Assembly: GCF_038630985.1 (NCBI RefSeq)
Contig: NZ_CP152049.1
Span: forward strand, 934,001 to 998,000
DNA from: Paenibacillus sp. FSL H8-0548
GTDB lineage: Bacteria > Bacillota > Bacilli > Paenibacillales > Paenibacillaceae
Direction of reading: 5' to 3'
DNA: 64,000 nucleotides
Positions 25,129 to 33,944 of this stretch are shown one piece after another; the stretch's first letter is position 1, and each line of letters starts with the position of its first letter. The notes under the pieces are model-generated. The model did no database searches, had not been told where the DNA came from, and saw only the letters and a list, made by a program, of their open reading frames with translations. The translations under genes were made by a program, and so were the position numbers.

Positions 25129-26883
25129 ATGAAGAGAGAGAATTTGATCAAACGTTTGGTGAAACGAATTATGATTGCAAGTTTATTAGTTTCACTTATA
25201 GGGGCAGGGCTTGGTGCTGGGGAGCGAGCGGATGCAGCAGAGCGTCAGCCGGCCAATCTGGTATTCGTACATGGTTCGAAACAGGCGGTAGTAAATGGGA
25301 AGACGCAGCAGCTCGTAACACCGCTGCCAGTAGTCAAAGGGGTCACGATGATTCCAGCTCGCGTGCTTGCGAACTCTGTAGGGGCGAGCGTCTATAATGA
25401 TAGCTTAGGCACTCATATTGATACTTATTTTAATAAGGTGACCTTGAATGTTGATATGCGCGGGACAAAGCGCAATGGCAAGTATATGGTTATGCCAAAT
25501 GCGGCTCTACTAATCAACGGAACGATACATGTTCCACTTTCTGCGGTTAAGCTGCTCTGGAATGCGGACTATAAGTTTAATGCGGTGCTTAACCAAATCA
25601 CGATTACGATTGAACCTGAGCCGAACGTAGCGCCAGTGGCGGGCTTCGAGGCTCCGCTAGAGGTTAAGCTGGGCGAGCCTATCGAATTCAGGGATTTCAG
25701 TTATGATCCAGATGGAAAAATTGCGAAGACGGAATGGACCGGGCGCAAGAGTACTTATTTTGAGCCAGGAGTCTATACGGTTACACAAAGCGTTATCGAT
25801 AACGAGGGATTGAGCAGTGAGGTGTACGCACAAGAAATTAATGTTCTTGATGAAGTCATGTATACGCCTTATGAATATTACATGCGGTATGGTAATGCTG
25901 GAGACAAATTTGTTGTCGATGGCGCGCTGATGAACACCTTTAATGAGGTAGCAACGGTAGAATCCAAAACAGGGCGCACCTTATACATGTCAAATGCGCC
26001 AGAGCGTTTCTTTGACGAGGGTTTGCTTTATGAGGATACTTTAAACGATCCGAGCCGTATTTTCATTCATCACCGCAATGGATCGGCTGAACGTCTAAAG
26101 CTGGCGGTTGTTGTTACGAATAATGAAAGCGAAAGCGTTAAGCTGACGATTGGCAACCGTGGTCTAGCGGGACCAAGCACAAGTGCGCTGCAATTCGGTT
26201 CTATGGCGATAACAAGATACTTTGCGAATTCGGCTCCTCGCGAGCTTATTATTGAACCGGGTACCTCGCAGGTGCTGCTGCCAGAAATGGAAACCATGAT
26301 CATGAAGCCGGATGAAGGCTTCTCAGCTCTGCTGGACGTAGATATGGATGGCAAATTGACATTTACTACGATGTCTCTTAGGGAGTACACTGATTCAGTC
26401 AGCGCTGCGTCCATTCTGGAGCCGCTTGAGAAAGTCGGAAACCGCGGTAAATTTTTTGATACGGATCAGTTAATTATAGTGAATGAGAAAATTGGTGCAA
26501 CGAAAAGCAAGCTGCGTCTTGGTCAGCGTGGTCCCGCTATGGCAGGCGTAGATGCATTGACAGGCGGAATGACGATAAACGGCGGGGAATATGGCGCTGT
26601 GACAACGATTAAGCTGAAGAATGTAGCTTACGGTACACGAATTATTTTGAATCCGCGTGCGGGTATTTTCCAAGGTGCGCTCAAGGTAAATGATAAAGTG
26701 GTGTCTGTGCCGACTGGCGGTCATGTGAAGGTAGGCGAGGGTGCTTTGATTTATACCCAAGTGAGACCTGAAGGAAATGCAGGACTGCAAACACCGCCGG
26801 AGGTCGTTATTGAATATTCTTCACCAGGAGCTAGCTCATTGCCGATCTTATTCGTATTTTTTCCGGAATCAGATTTTAAATAA
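25129..26883 (+). CDS. secreted protein with copper-amine-oxidase-like N-terminal domain and PKD-like domain
   Basis: 584 aa. Signal peptide of about 35 residues (basic start, then MIASLLVSLIGAGLGAGERADAA). Residues about 40-160 form a copper amine oxidase N-terminal-like domain (VVKGVTMIPARVLANSVGASV, ALLINGTIHVPLSAVK), widespread in secreted Paenibacillus proteins. A PKD-like module follows (VAGFEAPLEVKLGEPIEFRDFSYDPDG). The C-terminal 340 residues are beta-rich and unrecognised. GGAGGGAG precedes the ATG. Single-gene unit, divergent from the coiled-coil gene. Confidence 0.85.
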   Translation: MKRENLIKRLVKRIMIASLLVSLIGAGLGAGERADAAERQPANLVFVHGSKQAVVNGKTQQLVTPLPVVKGVTMIPARVLANSVGASVYNDSLGTHIDTYFNKVTLNVDMRGTKRNGKYMVMPNAALLINGTIHVPLSAVKLLWNADYKFNAVLNQITITIEPEPNVAPVAGFEAPLEVKLGEPIEFRDFSYDPDGKIAKTEWTGRKSTYFEPGVYTVTQSVIDNEGLSSEVYAQEINVLDEVMYTPYEYYMRYGNAGDKFVVDGALMNTFNEVATVESKTGRTLYMSNAPERFFDEGLLYEDTLNDPSRIFIHHRNGSAERLKLAVVVTNNESESVKLTIGNRGLAGPSTSALQFGSMAITRYFANSAPRELIIEPGTSQVLLPEMETMIMKPDEGFSALLDVDMDGKLTFTTMSLREYTDSVSAASILEPLEKVGNRGKFFDTDQLIIVNEKIGATKSKLRLGQRGPAMAGVDALTGGMTINGGEYGAVTTIKLKNVAYGTRIILNPRAGIFQGALKVNDKVVSVPTGGHVKVGEGALIYTQVRPEGNAGLQTPPEVVIEYSSPGASSLPILFVFFPESDFK

Positions 26884-26888
26884 AGCGT

Positions 26889-26934
26889 AAAGGGAGGGTG
26901 TGCCGCTTGCGAGCGGTGCGCCTTCCCTTTTTTT
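26889..26934 (+). terminator. intrinsic terminator
   Basis: AAAGGGAGGGTGTGCCGC pairs with GAGCGGTGCGCCTTCCCTTT (some mismatches) and runs into T7. Confidence 0.8.
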
Positions 26935-26943
26935 AAAAATATA

Positions 26944-27063
26944 GGACAGCCGTTTCACCTTGAAATATAGGAAAGCAGATCATTCGCACTACTTTCTCTA
27001 CATTTCTCCGGAATGAAACGCGCCGCGCCGCCAAAGGACGGCGACAGCCGTTTCACCTTGTGT
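26944..27063. repeat. dispersed GACAGCCGTTTCACCTTG element
   Basis: GACAGCCGTTTCACCTTG occurs at about 26945-26962 and 27045-27062, bracketing AAATATAGGAAAG, ACTTTCTCTACATTTCT and a GC-rich GAAACG...CGTTTC hairpin. A 31-nt stretch (GACAGCC...GGAAAG) is identical at about 36504-36534. Partial copies lie at 6592-6625 and 28111-28170. Confidence 0.75.
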
Positions 27064-27152
27064 GAATCACTCACTTGGTCATGTATAATAGATATAAGAA
27101 GTTATGAATGGGATAGACATTTACGAAAAGATGATAAAGAGGAGATGATATT

Positions 27153-28118
27153 GTGATTTCGCAAAATAATGAGCTGGCTACGTTTGCAGGAGGATGCTTT
27201 TGGTGCATGGTAACGCCCTTTGAGGAAATGCCTGGCATCATTCGTGTAGTTTCGGGCTATACTGGAGGGCATACCATTAACCCTACATATGAGGAGGTTT
27301 GCTCTGAAACAACAGGTCACGCAGAGGCCATTCAAATAGAATATAATCCAAGCATCATGCCATATAAGAAGCTCCTCGACATCTTTTGGCAGCAAATTGA
27401 TCCAACAGACCCTGAGGGGCAGTTTTTTGATAAAGGATCTTCTTATCGCTCAGCTATTTTTTATCATACAGACGAGCAAAAAAGTTTAGCGGAACAATCG
27501 AAAGTAGAGCTTGAACAAAGCGGTAGATTTACAAAGCCGATTGTGACCGAGATCTCTCGTGCAGAGACGTTTTATGAGGCTGAAGAATATCATCAGGATT
27601 TTCATAAGAAAAATCCGTATCGTTATAAATCATACCGGAGTGGCTCGGGGAGGGATAAGTTCATCGATAAGCATTGGGCTGTAAAAAAAGACGCTGCGGA
27701 GCTTAAAAAGAATCTCACGCCGATACAGTATGAAGTCACTCAAAATAACGCTACAGAAAGACCGTTTCAAAATGAATTTTGGGATTATAAAGAAGAGGGG
27801 CTTTATGTGGACATTGTGTCGGGAGAGCCTCTATTTACATCGAAAGAGAAATTTGATTCCCACTGCGGCTGGCCTAGCTTTACACAACCTATTATTAACC
27901 ATAATGTCAATGAGGTGGTGGACACCACGCACGGCATGGTCCGCACAGAAGTGAGGAGCCGCCAAGCAGATTCGCATTTAGGTCATGTGTTTAATGACGG
28001 TCCAGGTCCGAACGGGCTGCGCTATTGCATTAACTCTGCTTCGCTTAAATTTATCCCAAAAGACAAGCTGGAAGCGGAAGGCTATGGCGAGTATGCTTCT
28101 TTGTTTGTTCAAATATAG
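27153..28118 (+). CDS. msrAB: bifunctional peptide methionine sulfoxide reductase MsrA/MsrB
   Basis: 321-aa fusion that repairs both methionine-S- and R-sulfoxides. MsrA half (about 1-160): catalytic GGCFWC with Cys15, then [26 protein letters not shown]. MsrB half (about 185-315): [19 protein letters not shown], and the catalytic Cys in [12 protein letters not shown]. Both zinc CxxC pairs of many MsrB proteins are absent ([21 protein letters not shown]), so this is the non-zinc form. GTG start at 27153 after AGAGGAG. The stop codon falls inside a dispersed repeat. Confidence 0.95.
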   Translation: MISQNNELATFAGGCFWCMVTPFEEMPGIIRVVSGYTGGHTINPTYEEVCSETTGHAEAIQIEYNPSIMPYKKLLDIFWQQIDPTDPEGQFFDKGSSYRSAIFYHTDEQKSLAEQSKVELEQSGRFTKPIVTEISRAETFYEAEEYHQDFHKKNPYRYKSYRSGSGRDKFIDKHWAVKKDAAELKKNLTPIQYEVTQNNATERPFQNEFWDYKEEGLYVDIVSGEPLFTSKEKFDSHCGWPSFTQPIINHNVNEVVDTTHGMVRTEVRSRQADSHLGHVFNDGPGPNGLRYCINSASLKFIPKDKLEAEGYGEYASLFVQI

Positions 28119-28170
28119 GAAAGTATAATATTTCGCCATACTTTCTCTAAATTTCTTCGGAATCCCCGGT
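28111..28170. repeat. partial dispersed element overlapping the msrAB stop
   Basis: AAATATAGGAAAGTATAA, then ATACTTTCTCTAAATTTCTTCGGAAT, matches the element at 26944-27063 and 36504-36560. The TAG of msrAB is the TAG of the repeat. Confidence 0.7.
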
Positions 28171-28201
28171 TCAATCGCGTACGATAACGATATTCAATAG
28201 T

Positions 28202-28247
28202 AAGGGCTGTCTCTAGTCATCATGACTTTTGAGACAGCCCTTTTTTT
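28202..28247 (+). terminator. intrinsic terminator
   Basis: AAGGGCTGTCTC and GAGACAGCCCTT stem followed by T7. Confidence 0.9.
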
Positions 28248-28287
28248 GTACTCCCACCACAGCTAGGGAGGGTCAAGTCAATCTAAT

Positions 28288-28377
28288 TCAATGTGCATAG
28301 GGCAGCATCTCTTGATAAATGTTATAGTCCTTCGGATGTATGTCCGGATTGAGCAGGGAGTTATCCTCCGCATTCTT
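28288..28377 (-). pseudogene. C-terminal fragment of an unidentified protein
   Basis: About 29 codons open on the minus strand between two stops. The residues include NSLLNPDIHP and YNIYQEMLPYAH before a natural-looking TGA. The composition is protein-like, but there is no start codon and I do not recognise the family. It lies directly downstream of the hydrolase remnant in the same direction. Confidence 0.35.
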
Positions 28378-28380
28378 CTA

Positions 28381-28500
28381 TTATATGTTAGTTTCCTCCT
28401 TCAACCAACGATCCAGAAACGGATAGCTTACAGCACGTATATGCTCTGGAAAGTCATGTGCATCATTGCCGAGCAGCGACATGTAACACTTTTGATGTCC
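28381..28500 (-). pseudogene. C-terminal remnant of an alpha/beta hydrolase or S9-type peptidase
   Basis: The last 35-40 codons of a minus-strand frame contain LGNDAHDFPEHIRAV and FLDRWLKEE. The -H-F/P-h-F-W pattern is the usual tail of alpha/beta hydrolases, with the catalytic histidine in HDF. The part of the frame beyond 28500 is merely the antisense of an SLH fragment. The gene body is missing. Confidence 0.45.
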
Positions 28501-28502
28501 TA

Positions 28503-28607
28503 GAAATTGATAAAGGCATTGAACCTGCTGAGGATGCTGCAGCTGATTGGCAGGACGTACCTTCCAGTCATTGGGCATTCGGCGCGATTCAGGCGGCTTC
28601 AAAGTAA
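28503..28607 (+). pseudogene. SLH-domain remnant (S-layer protein fragment)
   Basis: An open stretch of about 34 codons ending at TAA includes WQDVPSSHWAFGAIQAA, which matches the S-layer homology consensus (F-DV---HWA--AI--A). No start codon or ribosome binding site is present and the domain is cut after the first helix. It abuts the hydrolase remnant on the other strand. Confidence 0.55.
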
Positions 28608-28785
28608 CGTTATTGTAGGCTTGGGGAGGGAGAGGGTTACGCCTATTTATCAATTAGGCGTAATTCTCTCTATCTTTTTTAAGACAATGCTTTCCGATAT
28701 AAAGACAATTTAAAGATTTGTCTTTATATCGAATTCACCGTTATTATGAAGGCAAGAAATCAATTTATTAGGAGGCGAAAGGAAT

Positions 28786-29802
28786 TTGAATACAATCGAA
28801 CAATTAGAGGAACAGCTGGCGAAGCCATCGGCAGAGCTGATTGCTGATTTAAGTAAAATGGATGGAGATATCATCATACTGGGAGTAGGAGGCAAGATGG
28901 GTCCGAGTCTTGCAAGACTCGCAGTCAATGCGATTCGTGAGGGAGGCGCGAGCAAACGGGTTATTGGCGTATCCCGTTTCTCCAACGAGGAGGCGCGGCG
29001 CGAGCTTGAGGAGGCAGGCGTGGAGACGATCTCCTGTGATCTTTTGAATGATGAAGAGTTGAAGAGCTTGCCTCGTGTGCAAAATGTTATTTATATGGCC
29101 GGTAACAAGTTCGGCACGACTGGACGCGAATACTTTACTTGGGCGATGAATGCTTATCTGCCAGGGAGAGTAGCTGAAAAATATAAGGATTCGAGAATTG
29201 TAGTATTCTCTTCCGGCAACGTTTATCCGTTCTTGCCTGTGGGCAGCGGCGGTGCGAACGAATCGATCGTGCCCGAGCCGCTGGGGGAATATGCTCAGTC
29301 TTGCTTGGGACGCGAGCGGGTATTTGAATATTTTGCTCATCAGAATGGAACGCCAATGACCATCTATCGTCTCAACTATGCGATTGATATGCGCTATGGC
29401 GTACTGCTGGAGCTGGCCAGATCGGTAAATGAAGGACGCGCGATCAATCTGTCGATGGGGCATGCAAATATCATTTGGCAGGGGGATGCTAATGAAATGG
29501 CGCTTCGCTGCCTGACGCAATGCTCAAGCCCTCCATCCATCGTTAATGTAACAGGACCGGAGACGATGTCGATACGCTGGGCTGCGAAGGAGCTTGCAAG
29601 CCGATTAGGCAAGGAAGTGCTGTTCGAGGGTCAGGAGTCGGATACAGCACTGCTAAATAATGCTTCAAAATCCCATCAGCTGTTCGGTTATCCGCGGGTA
29701 TCCATGCTGCAAATGATCGATTGGACAGCAGAGTGGGTTAAGGCTGGCGGACACACTTGGAATAAACCGACACATTTTCAAGAGAGAAAGGGGAAATTCT
29801 AA
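28786..29802 (+). CDS. NAD-dependent epimerase/dehydratase-like protein with altered active site
   Basis: 338 aa, Rossmann fold: nucleotide loop GVGGKMG at residues 33-39, VIYMAG near 105, FSSGNVYP near 145. The catalytic motif of extended SDRs is YxxxK; here the equivalent reads YAQSC (Tyr169...Cys173), so the lysine is replaced by cysteine. It may have a different chemistry or a structural role. TTG start ten bases after AGGAGG. The DHDPS-like gene starts directly after its stop codon. It is the first gene of a five-gene operon. Confidence 0.85.
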   Translation: MNTIEQLEEQLAKPSAELIADLSKMDGDIIILGVGGKMGPSLARLAVNAIREGGASKRVIGVSRFSNEEARRELEEAGVETISCDLLNDEELKSLPRVQNVIYMAGNKFGTTGREYFTWAMNAYLPGRVAEKYKDSRIVVFSSGNVYPFLPVGSGGANESIVPEPLGEYAQSCLGRERVFEYFAHQNGTPMTIYRLNYAIDMRYGVLLELARSVNEGRAINLSMGHANIIWQGDANEMALRCLTQCSSPPSIVNVTGPETMSIRWAAKELASRLGKEVLFEGQESDTALLNNASKSHQLFGYPRVSMLQMIDWTAEWVKAGGHTWNKPTHFQERKGKF

Positions 29803-30888
29803 GTGCATGCACCAAAACAAACCTTATCGCCTGAGCTGAAGAAGGCGCTCTTCGAGGGGCTTGTGATTCCCGCCCATCCTTTGGCGCTGGATGAGAATCG
29901 CAAGCTGGATGAGCGGCATCAACGGGCCTTGACTCGCTATTATGCCGCATCTGGAGCGGGAGGAATGGCGGTTGGCGTTCACTCCACTCAGTTCGAAATA
30001 CGCGACAGCGAATTCAACTTATTCGAGCCGGTGCTGCGGATGGCGGCGGAGGAAATCGACAAGGCGAAGCTGGATCGACCGTTTATAAAGGTTGCGGGCA
30101 TTTGCGGACCGACAGAGCAAGCGCTGGCTGAGACGAAGATAGCTCTAAAACTTGGCTACGATGCAGCCTTGCTCAGCATGGGAGGCCTTGCTGATCTAAG
30201 CGAGTCGGATTTGCTGAAGCGTACGGAGCAGATTGCGCAGCAGATTCCGGTAATCGGTTTTTATTTGCAGCCTTCTGTTGGTGGCAAAATTTTAAGCTTT
30301 GACTTCTGGCGGGCGTTTGCAGAGATTCCTAATGTTGTCGCTATCAAGATGGCACCATTCAATCGTTACCAGACAATCGATGTCGTTCGCGCCGTTTGCT
30401 ACTCCAGCCGCCGTGACGAAATTGCTCTCTATACCGGCAATGACGATAACATCGTTAATGATCTGCTGACAACCTACCGCTTCAATGTAGAAGGAACACC
30501 TGTTGCTAAGCGAATTGTCGGTGGACTGCTGGGCCACTGGGCTGTATGGACGCATAAGGCTGTGGAGCTTATGGAGGAAATCAAGCGGCATCGTGACGAT
30601 GAGCAGTATAGCAAAGAGTGGCTGACTCGAAACGTCGAGGTAACAGATTCTAATGCGGCATTCTTTGATCCAGCGCATCAGTTTGCAGGCTGTATTCCCG
30701 GCATTCACGAGGTGCTTCGCCGTCAGGGATTAATGAAGGGCACTTGGTGCCTGAATCCGCATGAGCAGCTTTCACCGGGTCAGGCAGATGAAATCGAGCG
30801 GGTGTATAGGGATTATCCACATCTGCATGACGATGATTTTGTGGCTGCCCATTTGCAGGAATGGTTGTCTGAGCTCTCAAAGAAATGA
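29803..30888 (+). CDS. dihydrodipicolinate synthase family aldolase
   Basis: 361 aa, longer than DapA (about 290). TIM barrel of the DHDPS/N-acetylneuraminate lyase superfamily, with the Schiff-base lysine in VVAIKMAPFN (Lys182) and a tyrosine in GFYLQPSVGG (Tyr154). The usual substrate-binding GTTGE motif is replaced (GAGGMAVGVHSTQFE), so it is probably not a lysine-pathway enzyme but an aldolase or dehydratase for another 2-oxo acid. GTG start right after the preceding stop, with GGGG eight bases upstream. It overlaps no known domain outside the barrel. Confidence 0.85.
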   Translation: MHAPKQTLSPELKKALFEGLVIPAHPLALDENRKLDERHQRALTRYYAASGAGGMAVGVHSTQFEIRDSEFNLFEPVLRMAAEEIDKAKLDRPFIKVAGICGPTEQALAETKIALKLGYDAALLSMGGLADLSESDLLKRTEQIAQQIPVIGFYLQPSVGGKILSFDFWRAFAEIPNVVAIKMAPFNRYQTIDVVRAVCYSSRRDEIALYTGNDDNIVNDLLTTYRFNVEGTPVAKRIVGGLLGHWAVWTHKAVELMEEIKRHRDDEQYSKEWLTRNVEVTDSNAAFFDPAHQFAGCIPGIHEVLRRQGLMKGTWCLNPHEQLSPGQADEIERVYRDYPHLHDDDFVAAHLQEWLSELSKK

Positions 30889-30911
30889 TTAAGCGGAAGC
30901 GAGGATATGTG

Positions 30912-31595
30912 ATGCGATTTAAGGATACATTTTCGATAATTGGTCCCAGCATGGTCGGACCGTCAAGCTCTCACACCGCCGGAGCTGTTCGCATCGGGCG
31001 CGTTGCCCGGCAAATTTTCGGTGGATTGCCTCAAGAGGCGGAGATTGTACTGTACAAATCTTTCGCTGAAACGTATCGCGGACATGGCACTGATTCGGCT
31101 TTGGCTGCGGGTCTGCTGGACTTCGATACGGATGATGCTCGAATTCGGGATGCACTTAAGCTGGCTGAGGAGGCAGGAGTTAGAATCGTATTCCGAAAAG
31201 GGGAAAATGTATCCGTCCATCCCAATACCGCGCTGCTTATTTTGAGAGGTGAAGGTCGTGAGGACCGGATTATGGGTGCTTCTATCGGTGGGGGAAATAT
31301 TGAGATTACAAGCGTTAATGATTTTGATGTTAAGGCGACGATGCTGTATCCAACGATGATCCTCTTCCATAACGATCGTCCTGGTATGCTCGGCGAGGTG
31401 ACGAGCCTGCTTGGCAAGGAAGGTGTCAATATCGGTTACATGGATGTGGACCGCAAGAGTCGCCGGGGCGACGCCTTAAGCGTAATGGAGACGGATGAGG
31501 CTATTTCGGATGAACTAATCGAGAAGATCGAGCGAATGCCATCGGTTAAACGCATTGCAATAGTAGATTTGGCGGCGAATGAGGTGAGGGAATGA
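30912..31595 (+). CDS. sdaAB: L-serine dehydratase, iron-sulfur-dependent, beta subunit
   Basis: 227 aa. The N-terminal serine-dehydratase beta domain (IGPSMVGPSSSHTAGAVRIGRVAR) and a C-terminal ACT domain (DRPGMLGEVTSLLGKEGVNIGYMDVDR) probably sense serine. With the alpha subunit it converts L-serine to pyruvate and ammonia. The ATG at 30912 was preferred to an upstream ATG because GAGGA precedes it and the family start matches. It overlaps the alpha subunit gene by four bases. Confidence 0.94.
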   Translation: MRFKDTFSIIGPSMVGPSSSHTAGAVRIGRVARQIFGGLPQEAEIVLYKSFAETYRGHGTDSALAAGLLDFDTDDARIRDALKLAEEAGVRIVFRKGENVSVHPNTALLILRGEGREDRIMGASIGGGNIEITSVNDFDVKATMLYPTMILFHNDRPGMLGEVTSLLGKEGVNIGYMDVDRKSRRGDALSVMETDEAISDELIEKIERMPSVKRIAIVDLAANEVRE

Positions 31596-32527
31596 AATTT
31601 GCAAGCCTTAAAGAGTTAATCGCTTGCTGCAATCAAGAAGGGTTGTCCATCGGCGAGCTTATGCTTGCAGAACAGGCGAAGGAAGCGGATATGAGCGAAG
31701 CAGACGTCTTTGTTAAAATGTTGGAGTATTACACTATTATGAAAGAGGCGGTCAGGAAAGGTTTGGATGAGCCGGTTCCATCGCGAAGCGGGTTGACTGG
31801 CGGAGATGCTGTCCGCGTACGTGAGCATCTGCAAAGCGGAGAGCCCTCGCTCGGAGAGCATGCAAGCAGAGCGATGGCGTACGCACTCTCGGTTTCCGAG
31901 GTGAATGCCTCCATGGGGAGAATTATCGCAACGCCTACAGCCGGCTCTTGCGGAATTATTCCCGGCGTATTCGTAAGCGCGCAGGAGCGCTGGGGCTGGG
32001 AGGACGAGAAGCTTGTGACCGGCTTGTTCGCCGCTGGCGCGATCGGCTACGTTATCGCGAATAATTCCTTCATATCTGGTGCCGAGGGCGGCTGCCAAGC
32101 GGAGATCGGTTCGGCTATTGGCATGGCTGCTGGAGCGCTCACAGAGCTGCGTGGAGGAACGCCGGAGCAGGCGGTTCATGCAGTTGGCCTTGCGCTTAAA
32201 AATTCGCTTGGCTTGATCTGCGACCCTGTGGGCGGGCTGGTAGAAATTCCTTGTATCGTACGTAACGGCTTCGGTGCCGTAACTTCTCTCGCGGCATCAG
32301 ATATGGCCCTTGCCGGCGTTCGAAGCGTCATTCCGTCCGATGAGGTCATTGATGTGATGCTTGAGGTAGGGGCTGCTATGCCGGATAAGCACAAGGAGAC
32401 CGCCAAAGGGGGACTTGCGCAGACGCCGACAGGCAAGCGCATTATGCGCGAGCTTTACGGCAAAGGAGCAAGCGCAGGAGCAAATAACCGAAAGCATCAA
32501 AAGAAAGGAGTAGAGCCGCAGCCATGA
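31592..32527 (+). CDS. sdaAA: L-serine dehydratase, iron-sulfur-dependent, alpha subunit
   Basis: 311 aa. Conserved cysteine blocks for the 4Fe-4S cluster: PTAGSCGIIPGV, SGAEGGCQAEIGSA and LICDPVGGLVEIPC. It forms the two-chain enzyme with SdaAB. Both ends overlap the neighbouring genes by four bases (ATGA). Inclusion in an operon with a DHDPS-like aldolase and an M20 hydrolase suggests either serine feeding this pathway or a paralogue acting on a related hydroxyamino acid. Confidence 0.94.
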   Translation: MKFASLKELIACCNQEGLSIGELMLAEQAKEADMSEADVFVKMLEYYTIMKEAVRKGLDEPVPSRSGLTGGDAVRVREHLQSGEPSLGEHASRAMAYALSVSEVNASMGRIIATPTAGSCGIIPGVFVSAQERWGWEDEKLVTGLFAAGAIGYVIANNSFISGAEGGCQAEIGSAIGMAAGALTELRGGTPEQAVHAVGLALKNSLGLICDPVGGLVEIPCIVRNGFGAVTSLAASDMALAGVRSVIPSDEVIDVMLEVGAAMPDKHKETAKGGLAQTPTGKRIMRELYGKGASAGANNRKHQKKGVEPQP

Positions 32528-33708
32528 CCATCCTTGAAGAGAACGATGCCCTTACTAAGCAGCTCATCGAAATTCGCCGCGAGCTGCATCGATATCCTGA
32601 GCTTAGTTTCCAGGAATCAGAGACTGCGAAAAGAGTTGCCGGTCAGTTGGAGGCATGGGGCATTTCTTGCCGAACCGAGGTAGGCGGTCACGGTATTATC
32701 GCTGATCTGCACGGGAGCCAGCCGGGCCGTGTAATCGCTCTGCGCGCCGACATGGACGCGCTGCCCATTCATGAGGAGAGCGGTCTTCCATTCGCGTCAT
32801 CCCGCTTAGGTATCATGCATGCCTGCGGTCATGATGCGCATACCGCGATGCTGCTTGGAGCGGCTCGTTTGCTGCAGACTAGCGAATTTTCGGGTACGGT
32901 ACGATTGTTGTTCCAGGCTGCTGAAGAGGTGAATGCTGGGGCGAAGGCAATCATCGAGGATGGCGCGTTGGCCGGCGTAGATGAAATATACGGCCTTCAT
33001 AATCTTCCTACCTTGCCCGCGGGTATGGCGGCAACGCGATATGGATCGATGATGGGCTCGGTAGACCGTTTTGAGCTTACCATTGAAGGTAGAGGCGGTC
33101 ATGGCGCTATTCCGGAGCAGTCGCATGATCCCATCGTGTGTGCAGCTGCGATTGTGGGCGGCCTGCAGACTATAGTTAGTCGAGAAACCTCTCCCTTCGA
33201 GCCCGTCGTTGTTACAGTTGGGAGTATCCATGCAGGGGATGCTAATAACGTGATCCCGCAAAGGGCAGAATTGACAGGTACTGTACGCACCTTTGATCCC
33301 TTGGTTCAGGAAGCGATGCCGGAGCGTATTGAGCGCACTGTGAAGCGAATCGCTGAGGGCTACCGGTGCGAGGCGAAGCTGCGTTATATTCGCCAAGTGC
33401 CCGTTCTGCAAAACGTTGATGAATGTGTCCGTCACGTAGAACGGACGATCGATCAGGAGATTGGGGCGAAGCGTAGAGTTACGGCCGCGCCAACATTAGC
33501 AGGAGAAGATTTTTCTATTTATTTAAAGGAAGTGCCCGGCTGCTTCTTCTGGCTGGGCTCGGGCCCCGCGGACAATCCGGAGGAAGCATATGGCTTGCAT
33601 CATCCCCGATATACGCTGAATGAAGAATGCATTCCGCTTGGCGCTTCGCTGCTTGCTTCCATTGCTCTAAGGCGGCTTGCAGCATTTGATCCAGTAGACG
33701 AAAAATGA
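32524..33708 (+). CDS. M20-family amidohydrolase (N-acyl amino acid hydrolase type)
   Basis: 394 aa. Zinc-binding catalytic domain with RADMDALPI (near residue 80), HACGHDAHTAMLLGAARLL (near 100), QAAEE (catalytic Glu, near 140) and the dimerisation domain (GRGGHGAIPEQSHDPI). C-terminal LAGEDFSIYLKEVPG and LHHPRY complete the metal site. This subfamily deacylates N-acyl or N-aromatic amino acids. It overlaps sdaAA by four bases and ends the operon; it may release the amino acid used by the upstream enzymes. Confidence 0.93.
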   Translation: MTILEENDALTKQLIEIRRELHRYPELSFQESETAKRVAGQLEAWGISCRTEVGGHGIIADLHGSQPGRVIALRADMDALPIHEESGLPFASSRLGIMHACGHDAHTAMLLGAARLLQTSEFSGTVRLLFQAAEEVNAGAKAIIEDGALAGVDEIYGLHNLPTLPAGMAATRYGSMMGSVDRFELTIEGRGGHGAIPEQSHDPIVCAAAIVGGLQTIVSRETSPFEPVVVTVGSIHAGDANNVIPQRAELTGTVRTFDPLVQEAMPERIERTVKRIAEGYRCEAKLRYIRQVPVLQNVDECVRHVERTIDQEIGAKRRVTAAPTLAGEDFSIYLKEVPGCFFWLGSGPADNPEEAYGLHHPRYTLNEECIPLGASLLASIALRRLAAFDPVDEK

Positions 33709-33724
33709 TAATGAACGACATATA

Positions 33725-33753
33725 AACTCGACCGATAGAGGGTCGGGTTTTTC
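33725..33753 (+). terminator. operon terminator
   Basis: CTCGACC and GGGTCGGG stem followed by T5. Confidence 0.75.
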
Positions 33754-33944
33754 ATTGCTCTCATCCATGCTCACAAATAATCTTCCTCTAATAGAATGTA
33801 TGCATTATTTGTTTGTATACAGCGAGGAATGGTACACTATTATAGTAATAATATAGAATACTGCAGACAGAAAAAGGTGTTTGTTTCAATAGCAGCCTAG
33901 GAAAGACCGCTAACATTCATTTTTTATCGGAGGAGGAACGAGAG

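Noticed and set aside
28381..28653. Intact 90-aa minus-strand protein
   Set aside because: Its first half is antisense to a clear SLH fragment and only the C-terminal part resembles a hydrolase, so it is a chance fusion of remnants.
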